From: VGJW01 sp035285595 | GTDB lineage: Bacteria; Cyanobacteriota; Sericytochromatia; S15B-MN24; VGJW01 | DNA: 64,000 bases | Direction: 5' to 3' | Assembly: GCA_035285595.1 (NCBI GenBank) | Contig: JAYKGV010000062.1 | Location: forward strand, 1-64,000 | Shown here: positions 8,434-15,509 of the stretch, piece by piece | Layout of the letters: the number at the start of each line of letters is the position of its first letter | Position numbering within the stretch: position 1 is the first letter of the stretch | Program-made: the position numbers and the translations under genes | The notes under the pieces: generated by a model | Told to the model about the DNA's origin: nothing | The model's database searches: none | Seen by the model: the letters and a program-made list of their open reading frames with translations, nothing else

Positions 8434-9217
8434 GATGGTCCTGATGGAAGTCATAAAGTTGGATGAGGCGCTTGTCGTGCGGGCCCTCGATTCGGGCTGT
8501 CACTTCGACATGTCGTGACAGGCCCGAGCTTCGCAGCTTCTGCTTGAGTTGCTGATCCAGCTGAAAGATACCCGCACTGTTGTTCATCGTGACTTCGATG
8601 TTGACCGCCTTGGAAGCACCACGGTTCACCTCCACCTTGTCGATGGCCTGGGCCGAGACGCTGTGGATGTTGACCTTTCCGGCCTCGAAGGGAATGCGAC
8701 TACGTCCCTGACTCATATCGAGCGCATTGGCGAGCTTGACGATGCCGGCTTCAGGCGTAAGACAACGCTCATCCCCCCCGTGGGCCACGATGGCGTGGAG
8801 GATCTCCGACTGGACGACCACGCGATCAGCCGGGGCATACAGTCCCTCGAGCAGTCCGTCAAGACGCTGGTTCGCGATGAACACGCTGTGGACTTCGTGG
8901 CGATCCCACGCCACGGAAAGACCGGTGTCATGCAGCAAGCTCGCCGCAACCACGACGAGCTCGGCGTCGTCGGGCTCCATCTGGAAGTCCTTGACGACGC
9001 CTGGCTCGACACCCGCATCCATCAGCAGCCTCAACAGCTTCAACGCCAAGTTGGCCACGATCTTCACGTGAACGAACCCATGGTCGCTCATGTGAAGCCG
9101 ATCCACCGCGTTGACGTTGGCCACCCGCCACAGCTGAGCGAGTTCGTCGTCCTGTTCGACCCTGTCGAGAAACGCCTGCAGACGAACGTTCTGGCGTACC
9201 GGAATGTTGATGGGCAT
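8426..9217 (-). CDS. HD-domain phosphohydrolase-like protein
   Basis: A 263-residue cytoplasmic protein with an HD metal-binding fold: DHGFVHVKIVANLAL supplies the first His, LLHDTGLSVAW the His-Asp pair, and a later ILHAIVAH and KLANALDMSQGR supply further ligands. The last 80 residues (KVNIHSVSAQAIDKVEV onward) form a separate domain I do not recognise. The start at 9217 (MPINIPVRQN) is supported by GGAGGG upstream. HD proteins of this type hydrolyse phosphoester bonds in nucleotides or second messengers; the substrate is unknown. As first gene of the run with TauE, cNMP-binding and metallopeptidase genes, it could adjust a nucleotide signal sensed by the third gene, which is speculation. 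Confidence 0.8.
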   Translation of the reverse strand: MPINIPVRQNVRLQAFLDRVEQDDELAQLWRVANVNAVDRLHMSDHGFVHVKIVANLALKLLRLLMDAGVEPGVVKDFQMEPDDAELVVVAASLLHDTGLSVAWDRHEVHSVFIANQRLDGLLEGLYAPADRVVVQSEILHAIVAHGGDERCLTPEAGIVKLANALDMSQGRSRIPFEAGKVNIHSVSAQAIDKVEVNRGASKAVNIEVTMNNSAGIFQLDQQLKQKLRSSGLSRHVEVTARIEGPHDKRLIQLYDFHQDHHG

Positions 9218-9254
9218 GAAGGACCCTCCGGCCCTGATCATACCCCCGGGGGGC

Positions 9255-9896
9255 CTACTTGGTGAGTTTGGCGACGACGAGGTCCATGAAAAGGTCCTCG
9301 AACTCGCCGGGCGAGAGCCGGTTGTCTCCGGTCTTGTCCGCGGCCTTGAACTCGGCCGTCGAGATGGCCGTGATCATGGCGGGGTTGAGCCCGAGCTCTG
9401 CGTATTCGAGCCCAAGACGTACCCTCGAGAGGTCGGCGTTGGACAGCTCCCGGTCGACGAGATATCCGTCGCGGGAGGTATCAAAGCGCACGAACCTGTT
9501 CGCCAGATAGTCGCGGAAGCGCCCGGCGAAGCGCTCGGCATTGTCGCGCTTGGCTTGGCCTGGCCACCACGATGGGAAACCCCTGTCTGTGGCGGCGAAG
9601 ACAAACTCGCGGTAACTGATTGAACCGTCCAAGTCGAGATCGATGCCACGGAAGCGGTCAAGCGCGAACATCGGGCCCGCCTCGTACTCCGTCAGCTTGC
9701 CGTCCCCATCGGCGTCCTGACGGGCAAAGATCGCCTTGTGCACCCGATCGAAACCCGCCAGAAGTCCCGCGGTCGAACGGGCTTCGAGCTGGGCCGCGGC
9801 GGTCGAAGGCCGAACCGCAGACGAGGACGTCGTGGAAGGCCCACCGCAGGCCACGAGAAGCGTGGCAGCAACGAGGGGAAGACGGGACAAACGCAC
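9255..9896 (-). CDS. EF-hand calcium-binding lipoprotein
   Basis: A 213-residue protein starting at GTG with GAGGAG upstream. The N-terminus RLPLVAATLLVAC is a lipoprotein signal, so the protein is probably membrane-anchored outside the cytoplasm. Four 12-residue EF-hand loops are readable: DADGDGKLTEYE (about 61-72), DLDLDGSISYRE (86-97), DTSRDGYLVDRE (139-150) and DKTGDNRLSPGE (187-198). Loops one and two match the canonical D-x-D-x-D-G pattern closely. The role may be calcium buffering or calcium-dependent binding at the envelope. It has its own promoter and is expressed toward the HD-domain gene, 37 bases away. Confidence 0.85.
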   Translation of the reverse strand: MRLSRLPLVAATLLVACGGPSTTSSSAVRPSTAAAQLEARSTAGLLAGFDRVHKAIFARQDADGDGKLTEYEAGPMFALDRFRGIDLDLDGSISYREFVFAATDRGFPSWWPGQAKRDNAERFAGRFRDYLANRFVRFDTSRDGYLVDRELSNADLSRVRLGLEYAELGLNPAMITAISTAEFKAADKTGDNRLSPGEFEDLFMDLVVAKLTK

Positions 9897-9926
9897 GGCA
9901 GGTATCTCCTCTTAAACTTTAAAAGG

Positions 9927-9955
9927 AGAATAAGAAAACACCAAGCCAAAGTCAA
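9927..9955 (-). promoter_or_regulatory. Promoter of the EF-hand lipoprotein gene
   Basis: On the minus strand TTGACT (9955-9950) and TATTCT (9932-9927) are separated by 17 bases, in an AT-rich island unusual for this window. The start codon lies about 30 bases downstream with its own GAGGAG. Confidence 0.6.
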
Positions 9956-9970
9956 ATTTCGGGAAACCCT

Positions 9971-10621
9971 CTAGGGCCGCCGCAACCTGACCTCCCGGTC
10001 ACCGAAGGCCACTACGGGTGGCAGGACCGCCAGCAGCCGTGACGAGAAGGTCCCCCAGGGAAAGTTCGGCGCCGGATCGCGTTTGAGGTGAGGCCGCAAG
10101 GTAATGTCGTGATGACCCACGACACGGTCGGCCGGGATGCCCCAGCGAACGCAAAGATGTCGTACCAGACCCACGAGCGTGGCCAGCTGCGGCTCAGGGA
10201 AGGGGTCCGAGCCCGTCTGTCCATTGACCAGCTCGATGCCCACCGAGAAATCATTGACCCTCGTGCGCCCTCGGAAGAGACTGGGGCCTGCGTGGAACGC
10301 ACGTTCCCGCTCCCTGACGCACTGAATCACCTCCCCTTCCTTGCCGATGATGTAATGTGCGGACACCCCGCTCGACGGATGAAGAAACCAGCGCGCCACC
10401 ACGTCTGCCTTGCGCACCCCGGGAGTCTCGGTATCGTGAAGCACGATGGTGTCAATGACAGCTCCCGCAGGCCGGGCATCGAAGTGGGGAGACGGACGGA
10501 ACGACGCCTCTGGATAGTCGGCAAGGCTTTCCTGAGCCCGCGCACCGAGGGCGCCTGCCGTGACCCACGCTACCCACGCCCCGAGGACCACGCCGACGCC
10601 ATGCCCATAAAAGCGGACCAC
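9971..10621 (-). CDS. Secreted N-acetylmuramoyl-L-alanine amidase (Amidase_2 / AmpD-like)
   Basis: A 216-residue peptidoglycan amidase with a signal peptide (residues 1-30, ending GARAQ). It should cut between N-acetylmuramic acid and L-alanine. Zinc ligands are readable as His62 in TIVLHDTETPG, His170 in RVVGHHDIT and Asp182 in KRDPAPNF, which matches the AmpD-type site; HYIIGKEGEV and VGIELVN are other family stretches. The GTG start at 10621 has GGGAGG upstream. The signal peptide points to action on the wall, not to cytoplasmic recycling as in AmpD. It is divergent from an unknown secreted protein with only 18 bases between start codons. Confidence 0.9.
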   Translation of the reverse strand: MVRFYGHGVGVVLGAWVAWVTAGALGARAQESLADYPEASFRPSPHFDARPAGAVIDTIVLHDTETPGVRKADVVARWFLHPSSGVSAHYIIGKEGEVIQCVRERERAFHAGPSLFRGRTRVNDFSVGIELVNGQTGSDPFPEPQLATLVGLVRHLCVRWGIPADRVVGHHDITLRPHLKRDPAPNFPWGTFSSRLLAVLPPVVAFGDREVRLRRP

Positions 10622-10639
10622 GGTCGCCCCTCCCGCCTC

Positions 10640-11275
10640 ATGTCTACCCCGCCCCTCCGCAACCTCGCGAGGTTCGCCCGGCCGTTCGCCCCGGTGCTCT
10701 TCGGCCTGGCCCTGCTTCTACGTGCCTTGCCGGCCGAGGCCACCCGTCCCTCCCCCGCCGCCCCCATCCTGCTCGATCGCCTCGAGTTGGCTGATGAAGG
10801 TGAGGCCGTGCGGGTCGCCGCACTGGTGGCACGTATTCCGCTGCGCACACTGGGGGCTCTGCTGGCGGCAGGCGCCCCCGCTCTGGGAAATATAGGACTC
10901 ACTCCCTCCGGGCCCGGCGGAATGGACGTCCGGGCAACTGCAGTGGGGCTGCCACTGCTCGTTCGGTGTCGCCTCGGGGCCGAGGGGGGGCGTCTCCTCC
11001 TCGCGTTCAGGGACGTGAAGGTCTCGGTGATGCCCGTCAGCGGCGCTTGGCTTCGCGACTGGCTCGTCCGGGCCGCCGACCCCGCCTTGCTTGCCCGCGA
11101 CCTCTGGCGGAAACGTGGTCCGGACGGGCTATCGATCGACCCTTCCTATCTCCTGAGCTGGGCTCTTGCCGACCGCATCACCCCGTCGGGACGCCACGTC
11201 GAGGGGCACGATCTCAGGGTACGCCTCGGGGGGCTCGTGGTCAGCGACGGATATCTCCGCATTCGCGTTCCCTGA
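10640..11275 (+). CDS. Exported protein of unknown function
   Basis: A 211-residue product beginning MSTPPLRNLARFARP, with an N-terminal signal segment (FGLALLLRALPAEA). The rest alternates short hydrophobic strands, for example VRVAALVARIPLRTLGALL, RLLLAFRDVKVSVMP and LRVRLGGLVVSDGYLRIRVP. This resembles lipid-binding, membrane-adjacent beta proteins of the DUF2993/LmeA type, but the match is by feel only. The start was placed at 10640 because the longer frame upstream is antisense to the amidase gene. No catalytic motif is seen. Neighbouring genes do not reveal a role. Confidence 0.6.
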   Translation: MSTPPLRNLARFARPFAPVLFGLALLLRALPAEATRPSPAAPILLDRLELADEGEAVRVAALVARIPLRTLGALLAAGAPALGNIGLTPSGPGGMDVRATAVGLPLLVRCRLGAEGGRLLLAFRDVKVSVMPVSGAWLRDWLVRAADPALLARDLWRKRGPDGLSIDPSYLLSWALADRITPSGRHVEGHDLRVRLGGLVVSDGYLRIRVP

Positions 11276-11280
11276 GCCTG

Positions 11281-11289
11281 TGTTAAAAT
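11281..11289 (+). promoter_or_regulatory. Extended -10 promoter for the TPR-like gene
   Basis: TG at 11281-11282, one base, then TAAAAT at 11284-11289 forms an extended -10 element. The gene start is 38 bases downstream, with GGAG ahead of it, so this transcript has a leader. No convincing -35 box is seen. Confidence 0.5.
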
Positions 11290-11327
11290 CGCGCTTTGCC
11301 CGTGTCCTGACCGACGGAGATCGGAAC

Positions 11328-11756
11328 ATGCCATCGACTGAAGCCCCCATGGACCTCGAGCAGGCCTACGAAGCCGGACTGCAGCGGTACCTGGCCGGCG
11401 ATCCCCTTACTGAAGTCCTGGCCGACTTCGAGGCCATGGCACGGCAGCACCCGCGGGATCCCCGCATCATCCTTTCCCTGTCGTGGCTGTACACGCTGGA
11501 GGGCCACAAGGAGCCCGCCCTGCGCTATGCCAAACAGGCGAGGACCAGTGCCCAGGGCCGCTTCAATCAGGTTCTCGCCATGCTGACCTTCGGAGAGAAG
11601 GGTGTAAGGGACAAGTTCGAAGAGGCTTACCACACGGCCCAGCCAGACGAAATCCAGGACGCCGTCGACAATCTCAACGATGCGCTGGCACGCAAAGGTG
11701 GCCAGTATCCCGCAGCAACCAAGATGTTGGACTGGCTGCTCCATCACCATCACTGA
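11328..11756 (+). CDS. Small TPR-like helical protein
   Basis: A 142-residue soluble protein with no signal peptide. The helices look like two or three tetratricopeptide repeats: AYEAGLQRYLAGDPLTEVLADFEAM, DPRIILSLSWLYTLEGHKEPALRYAKQA and the LNDALARKG region. It ends naturally in four histidines (WLLHHHH), which is just sequence and not a tag. The ATG at 11328 has GGAG seven bases upstream; a longer in-frame extension runs back over the promoter and is rejected. A scaffold or adaptor role is likely, partner unknown. Confidence 0.65.
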   Translation: MPSTEAPMDLEQAYEAGLQRYLAGDPLTEVLADFEAMARQHPRDPRIILSLSWLYTLEGHKEPALRYAKQARTSAQGRFNQVLAMLTFGEKGVRDKFEEAYHTAQPDEIQDAVDNLNDALARKGGQYPAATKMLDWLLHHHH

Positions 11757-11830
11757 CGCGGTGCGCGCACGTCGCGTGCCTCAAGAGCCGATAACGGGCA
11801 TAAAACCGTAAGGTCTCGGAGGACCCCCGC

Positions 11831-13423
11831 GTGATCAGCGACGACCAGCGTGTCACCCCAGGCGCACGGCCTGCCCGTTTGCCGAGGGAAGCCATGAGGG
11901 GATCGGCCAAAGGACAAGGTCCTTCACGGCCCGCCCTGACAGGCCCCATGGCCACCGACCAACTGACGGTCCAACCCATCGGCGGCCCGCCCGCGCAGGC
12001 TACCGGCGACATCCGCAACAGGGCGCTCGAGGCCATCCGGCATGATATCGAGGCCCTGGGGCAGCAAGACCCGGTCGGCCAGGGCGCCCGTATTCTGGAG
12101 TTGGCAGGAATGCTGCCCCCCGGTGATCCGGTGCGTCTCGCGTGGCTGGCAAGACTTTCGGGTTCCGTCGGTGCGACAGCCGTAGGCGGTCCGACACCCG
12201 GGGTAGCCTCGCCGTCGGGCGTGACCTCGGTTCCACCCGACGGACTGGTGGCCTTGCCGTCCTTCGATACCGCAGCCCGTCCAGCCCCATCCGCGTCCGT
12301 GACAAGCCCCAGTCTGTCCGGCGCGGGCGACTCACCCCCGTCGTTTCAGCCTAGTCAGGCTCCTCCGGTCCGCGCAGGTGGGGAAGGGGAAGGGGCACGT
12401 GCACCTGAAGCGTTGCTGACCGACCTCGATTCCCTGCTGACCGAGCAGGATAACCTGGTGGCCTCGGCGACGGACCTGGGGTCCCTCGCCAAGGCGCTCG
12501 ACGGCCTGTCCGCCAAGATTACTCCCATTTGGCAGGCCTTGCTTGATGCCGCAGGTGCGCGCCCTGATCTGGCCCCCGTGCTCGAGGTCCGGGCGAGGCG
12601 TCTCAAGGAGCTGGGCATCGTGCTGCCGGCCGAAGGCAAGGGCGGCAACGTTGCCGAAAACGGAGATACGGCTGCAGGCCGGACCTATGCGCCGTCGGAA
12701 CCTGGCACCTTGTCTCCTCTCGGACCCTTGACCGCCGCACCCTCATCACCGCCCTCAGCCTCCGCGCCCATCCAGGCTCCGTCCGCACCGGATCAGGCGG
12801 TCGTTCCCGCCACGCCTGCGGTGCCCCTTCTGGTCGACCCCACTGAGGATCCCGTGGTCGGCAAGGAAGAGGCCGAGGCCCGTGAGCAACTCGCAAAGAT
12901 GCTGCCCAGGATGAACGCAGGGCAAGTGGAGCGGCTTCCCCGGCAGACACTCGAAGCCGCTTCGGGAGAGCAGTTGGCCACGATGGCGAAGCTTCTGGTC
13001 GACCATTGGCGCCTGAAAGATAGCAACCGTGTACAAGCCAGTTACCTTCTGCGGTTGGCTTCCGGCAAGGGACGGGTCGACACGATGCTGCGAACGCTTG
13101 ACCGAATGATGGGGCACAAGGGCATCGACAAGCTGATGGACAGCCTCAAGGGCACGGATCGTGCCCGAGCCGTGGACTCCATCTTCCGAGACCTGCAGCG
13201 GACCAATCTCGTCGGATCCGACGTTCTGCAGAAGGTGGCCATCCAACTCAACAAGGACGATATCCGGCTGCTCCTCGACCAGCGGGGCAGCTCGCGCTCA
13301 TCTTCGTGGTTCAGGGCTCTGCCGGCCGAGGTCAAGAGTATCTTCCACGACACCCTGAAGCGAGGGGGTTTCGGCAAGACCTCAGCCGACCAGACCCTGT
13401 TGGCCGAGTTGGCCGCGGGCTAG
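11831..13423 (+). CDS. Large protein of unknown function with long Pro/Ala/Ser linkers
   Basis: A 530-residue product from a GTG start with GGAGGA seven bases upstream. Short helical modules (IRNRALEAIRHDIEALGQQD at about 60-80 and LLTDLDSLLTEQDNL near 195) alternate with long low-complexity linkers rich in proline, serine and alanine (about 100-180 and 285-350). The C-terminal 170 residues are charged and helical: ASGEQLATMAKLLVDHWR, RVDTMLRTLDRMMGHKGIDKLMDSLK, and KDDIRLLLDQRG. No signal peptide, membrane segment or known catalytic motif is visible. The C-terminal block could be a structured interaction domain with the linkers as tethers. Codon use looks like the neighbours, so it is probably native. 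Confidence 0.6.
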   Translation: MISDDQRVTPGARPARLPREAMRGSAKGQGPSRPALTGPMATDQLTVQPIGGPPAQATGDIRNRALEAIRHDIEALGQQDPVGQGARILELAGMLPPGDPVRLAWLARLSGSVGATAVGGPTPGVASPSGVTSVPPDGLVALPSFDTAARPAPSASVTSPSLSGAGDSPPSFQPSQAPPVRAGGEGEGARAPEALLTDLDSLLTEQDNLVASATDLGSLAKALDGLSAKITPIWQALLDAAGARPDLAPVLEVRARRLKELGIVLPAEGKGGNVAENGDTAAGRTYAPSEPGTLSPLGPLTAAPSSPPSASAPIQAPSAPDQAVVPATPAVPLLVDPTEDPVVGKEEAEAREQLAKMLPRMNAGQVERLPRQTLEAASGEQLATMAKLLVDHWRLKDSNRVQASYLLRLASGKGRVDTMLRTLDRMMGHKGIDKLMDSLKGTDRARAVDSIFRDLQRTNLVGSDVLQKVAIQLNKDDIRLLLDQRGSSRSSSWFRALPAEVKSIFHDTLKRGGFGKTSADQTLLAELAAG

Positions 13424-13614
13424 AAAATCCGCTCGAGCCATCGCTCGACCATCCCGCAAGCGAGGATGCACGCCACCAGTCCCAGCACATCGGGCCAGAG
13501 GGGACCGTCCTTGGTGAGACAGGGGGATTCAGGCTGAAAGTTTCCCCCTTCCAGCAGCCGAAATCGGGGACGATCGAGCGTCACGGACGGACGACGGCGG
13601 GCGAATGGTGACAT
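13420..13614 (-). CDS. Possible small membrane protein or remnant of a larger one
   Basis: A 64-residue frame beginning MSPFARRRPSV with GAGG eight bases before the ATG. It ends in one hydrophobic helix (PDVLGLVACILACGMV) and a basic tail (ERWLERIF). The C-terminus looks like the tail of BatA/vWA-type membrane proteins, so this may be the leftover end of a decayed gene and not a functional peptide. It overlaps the facing large gene by four bases. The same frame extends upstream antisense to RNase P RNA, which cannot be coding. Confidence 0.25.
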   Translation of the reverse strand: MSPFARRRPSVTLDRPRFRLLEGGNFQPESPCLTKDGPLWPDVLGLVACILACGMVERWLERIF

Positions 13615-13696
13615 GGCACATCCTCGAACAAACGATCTACCCACAGACGAAAGCATGTTCGACACACGGCATTCGGTGGCAGGGATCACCAGGTCC

Positions 13697-13725
13697 TTGA
13701 CGTCACCCCTCTGAATCTTCAGGAT
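13697..13725 (+). promoter_or_regulatory. Promoter of the RNase P RNA gene
   Basis: TTGACG (13697-13702) and CAGGAT (13720-13725) are 17 bases apart. The predicted start of transcription falls at about 13732, exactly where helix P1 of the RNA begins. Confidence 0.6.
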
Positions 13726-13731
13726 CAAGTA

Positions 13732-14070
13732 GTGGGCTGGGTGATCGCGGCGGTCACGTCGAGGAAAGTCCGGACTCCGCAGGGCAGGATGCTGGGTAAC
13801 GCCCAGTGGGGGAGACCCCGAGGACAGTGCCACAGAAAAAAACCGCTTCATCCCCCGGGATGCAGCAAGGGTGCAAAGGTGGTGTAAGAGACCACCGGCA
13901 GCCGGGTGACCGGCTGGCCAGGCAAACCCCATCCGGAGCAAGATCGAACAGGGGAAGTTGACGCGGCCCGCCGATTCCCCGGGTTGTATCGCACGAGGCC
14001 GGGGGCAATCCCGGTCCCAGAGAGATGATCACCCCCCGAAAGGGGACAGGATCCGGCTTACAGGCCCACC
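13732..14070 (+). ncRNA. rnpB: RNase P RNA, bacterial type A
   Basis: The catalytic RNA of RNase P, which trims tRNA 5' ends; about 339 bases. The universal core GAGGAAAGTCCGGAC is at 13761-13775. It is followed by the conserved ACAGTGCCACAGA segment (near 13834), a GGTGTAAGAGACCACC hairpin, and the AAACCCC...GAGCAAGA region. Near the 3' end AGAGATGATCACC and GACAGGATCCGGCTTACAGG match the E. coli counterparts. Helix P1 pairs GTGGGC (13732-13737) with GCCCAC (14064-14069), and P2 pairs GGGTGATC (13739-13746) with GATCACCC (14027-14034), which fixes both ends. A hairpin follows immediately. Confidence 0.95.
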
Positions 14071-14109
14071 AACGAGAGGTGACGGAGAAGACTTCGTCCC
14101 CTCTCGTTG
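14070..14109 (+). terminator. Hairpin following RNase P RNA
   Basis: A perfect 10-base stem, CAACGAGAGG with CCTCTCGTTG, continues inward through GACG/CGTC. It starts at the last base of the RNase P RNA. There is no T tract after it, so it may be a terminator or a 3' stabilising structure. Confidence 0.55.
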
Positions 14110-14141
14110 CTCCATGACGCTATCACATCGATTGACAATTG

Positions 14142-14170
14142 TTGACAAGCCGCATGGCGTGATGGACGAT
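14142..14170 (+). promoter_or_regulatory. Candidate promoter of the division and cell-wall cluster
   Basis: TTGACA (14142-14147) and GACGAT (14165-14170) are 17 bases apart. The rsmH ATG begins eight bases after the -10 element, which would make the transcript leaderless. A second TTGACA sits at 14132-14137 but has no good partner. Confidence 0.5.
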
Positions 14171-14178
14171 ACGGCTCC

Positions 14179-15117
14179 ATGCGGACCGAACCGTCCATGC
14201 TTCCCGAGGATGCCCCGCACGTCCCCGTGCTTCTCGAGGAAGTCCTCGAGGCACTGGCCCCGCGCGCGGGTGCCACGCTTTTCGACGGGACTCTGGGTGC
14301 AGGCGGACACGCCGAGGCCCTGATGGCCAGAACAGGTCCCGCTGGCCGCTATATCGGAGTCGACCGTGATGCCCGCACGCTGGAGGCCACGGCCCGACGC
14401 CTTACGACGAAACCCGGAGAGCTAGTCACCCTGCACGCCACCTTCGATCAAGCCCTCGCCGACCAGCCCTCGGCGTCGTTGGACGGCATCTTGCTGGATC
14501 TCGGCGTGTCCAGCATGCAGCTCGACCAGTCTGAGAGGGGCTTTTCCTTCCAGCGGGGGGGGCCTGTAGACATGCGCATGGACCCGGATCGGGACCTGCC
14601 GGCTTCCGACCTTATCGAACGCCTGGATGCCCGGGAACTGGCTCGTCTGATCCGAAACTACGGAGAGGAGCCGCGTGCACGGCAAGTCGCCGAGGCGCTG
14701 ATCCGCCATCGTCCGTTCGCGGACACCCTCGAACTCGCCAGGGTGGTGGCTGCCGCCGCGGCCCGGCCCGCGAAGGGACATCCCGCCACAAGGACCTTTC
14801 AAGCCTTGAGAATCGCCGTGAACGACGAGCTCGGCTGTCTCGAGCGCGCCCTTGCCGTCGCCGTGGATCGCCTTCGGCCCGGCGGAAGACTCGCCGTGAT
14901 CAGCTTTCATTCCCTCGAGGACCGTCCGGTCAAGCAGATGATGCAAGAAGCCACGCGCGGTTGCGTCTGCCCGGCGCGAATGCCGGCATGTGCCTGTGGT
15001 CGAAAGCCTCTGGCCCGATGGGTCCACCACGGGGCTCGCAAAGCCGATGCCGACGCCATTCGGCAGAATCCCAGGGCCCGAAGTGCCCGACTGAGAGCTG
15101 TGGAACGCCTTCCATGA
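14179..15117 (+). CDS. rsmH: 16S rRNA m4C1402 methyltransferase
   Basis: A 312-residue SAM-dependent enzyme (formerly MraW) that N4-methylates C1402 of 16S rRNA. HVPVLLEEVLEAL opens the protein, DGTLGAGGHAEALM is the SAM-binding motif, LDLGVSSMQLDQSERGFSF and GPVDMRMD are family signatures, and FHSLEDRPVKQMM is near the C-terminus. It heads the division and cell-wall run, as in most bacteria, but no mraZ precedes it; RNase P RNA lies there instead. Its stop overlaps the next ATG (ATGA). The start at 14179 sits eight bases after a possible -10 element. Confidence 0.96.
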   Translation: MRTEPSMLPEDAPHVPVLLEEVLEALAPRAGATLFDGTLGAGGHAEALMARTGPAGRYIGVDRDARTLEATARRLTTKPGELVTLHATFDQALADQPSASLDGILLDLGVSSMQLDQSERGFSFQRGGPVDMRMDPDRDLPASDLIERLDARELARLIRNYGEEPRARQVAEALIRHRPFADTLELARVVAAAAARPAKGHPATRTFQALRIAVNDELGCLERALAVAVDRLRPGGRLAVISFHSLEDRPVKQMMQEATRGCVCPARMPACACGRKPLARWVHHGARKADADAIRQNPRARSARLRAVERLP

Positions 15118-15509
15118 CCGTCGCCCGCCCACAGGCCCCCGCCCTGCGTCCTCCACGCCGTCGCCCACGGCCCCTGCCTTCGCGAGGTACCCTCTCGTTG
15201 GTTCGTCGCTACCCGCTGCTGGCGTTATTCGTCGGCCTGATGGTCCTGGATGTACTGGCCGTGGGCAGGGTATCCATCCAACAGGACCAGCTCGCGCGTC
15301 AGCGGCGTCATGTGGCGAGTCTGGCTCTGGAAGTCCGCAAGCTTGAGGCCGATTTGGCAAGGATCGAATCACTCGACCAAATCGCCAGCCGGGCAAGGGC
15401 CATGGGTCTGGTCGAGGCGGAACGAGTCGCCTATTTTCCGCCCCCTTCACGTCCAGTTTCCGCCCCGGCTCCGGTGCGTCCCGTCCTCGGGACCCGCGGC
15501 GCATGGTGA
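15114..15509 (+). CDS. ftsL: FtsL-like single-pass division protein
   Basis: A 131-residue protein with a basic, proline-rich cytoplasmic tail (residues 1-30), one transmembrane helix (YPLLALFVGLMVLDVLAVG) and an extracytoplasmic coiled coil (QQDQLARQRRHVASLALEVR onward). It ends with a short Pro-rich tail. Size, topology and position between rsmH and ftsI identify it as FtsL, since the sequence itself is poorly conserved in the family. FtsL joins FtsB and FtsQ to activate the FtsWI synthase. It overlaps rsmH by four bases and ftsI by seven. Confidence 0.8.
   Translation: MTVARPQAPALRPPRRRPRPLPSRGTLSLVRRYPLLALFVGLMVLDVLAVGRVSIQQDQLARQRRHVASLALEVRKLEADLARIESLDQIASRARAMGLVEAERVAYFPPPSRPVSAPAPVRPVLGTRGAW

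Noticed and set aside
13420..13941. Minus-strand frame of 173 codons across the RNase P RNA region
   Set aside because: Most of it is antisense to the structured RNA. Only the last 64 codons are kept, at low confidence.
14422..15504. Minus-strand frame of 360 codons
   Set aside because: It lies antisense to rsmH and ftsL, which are certain; high GC gives long mirror frames.
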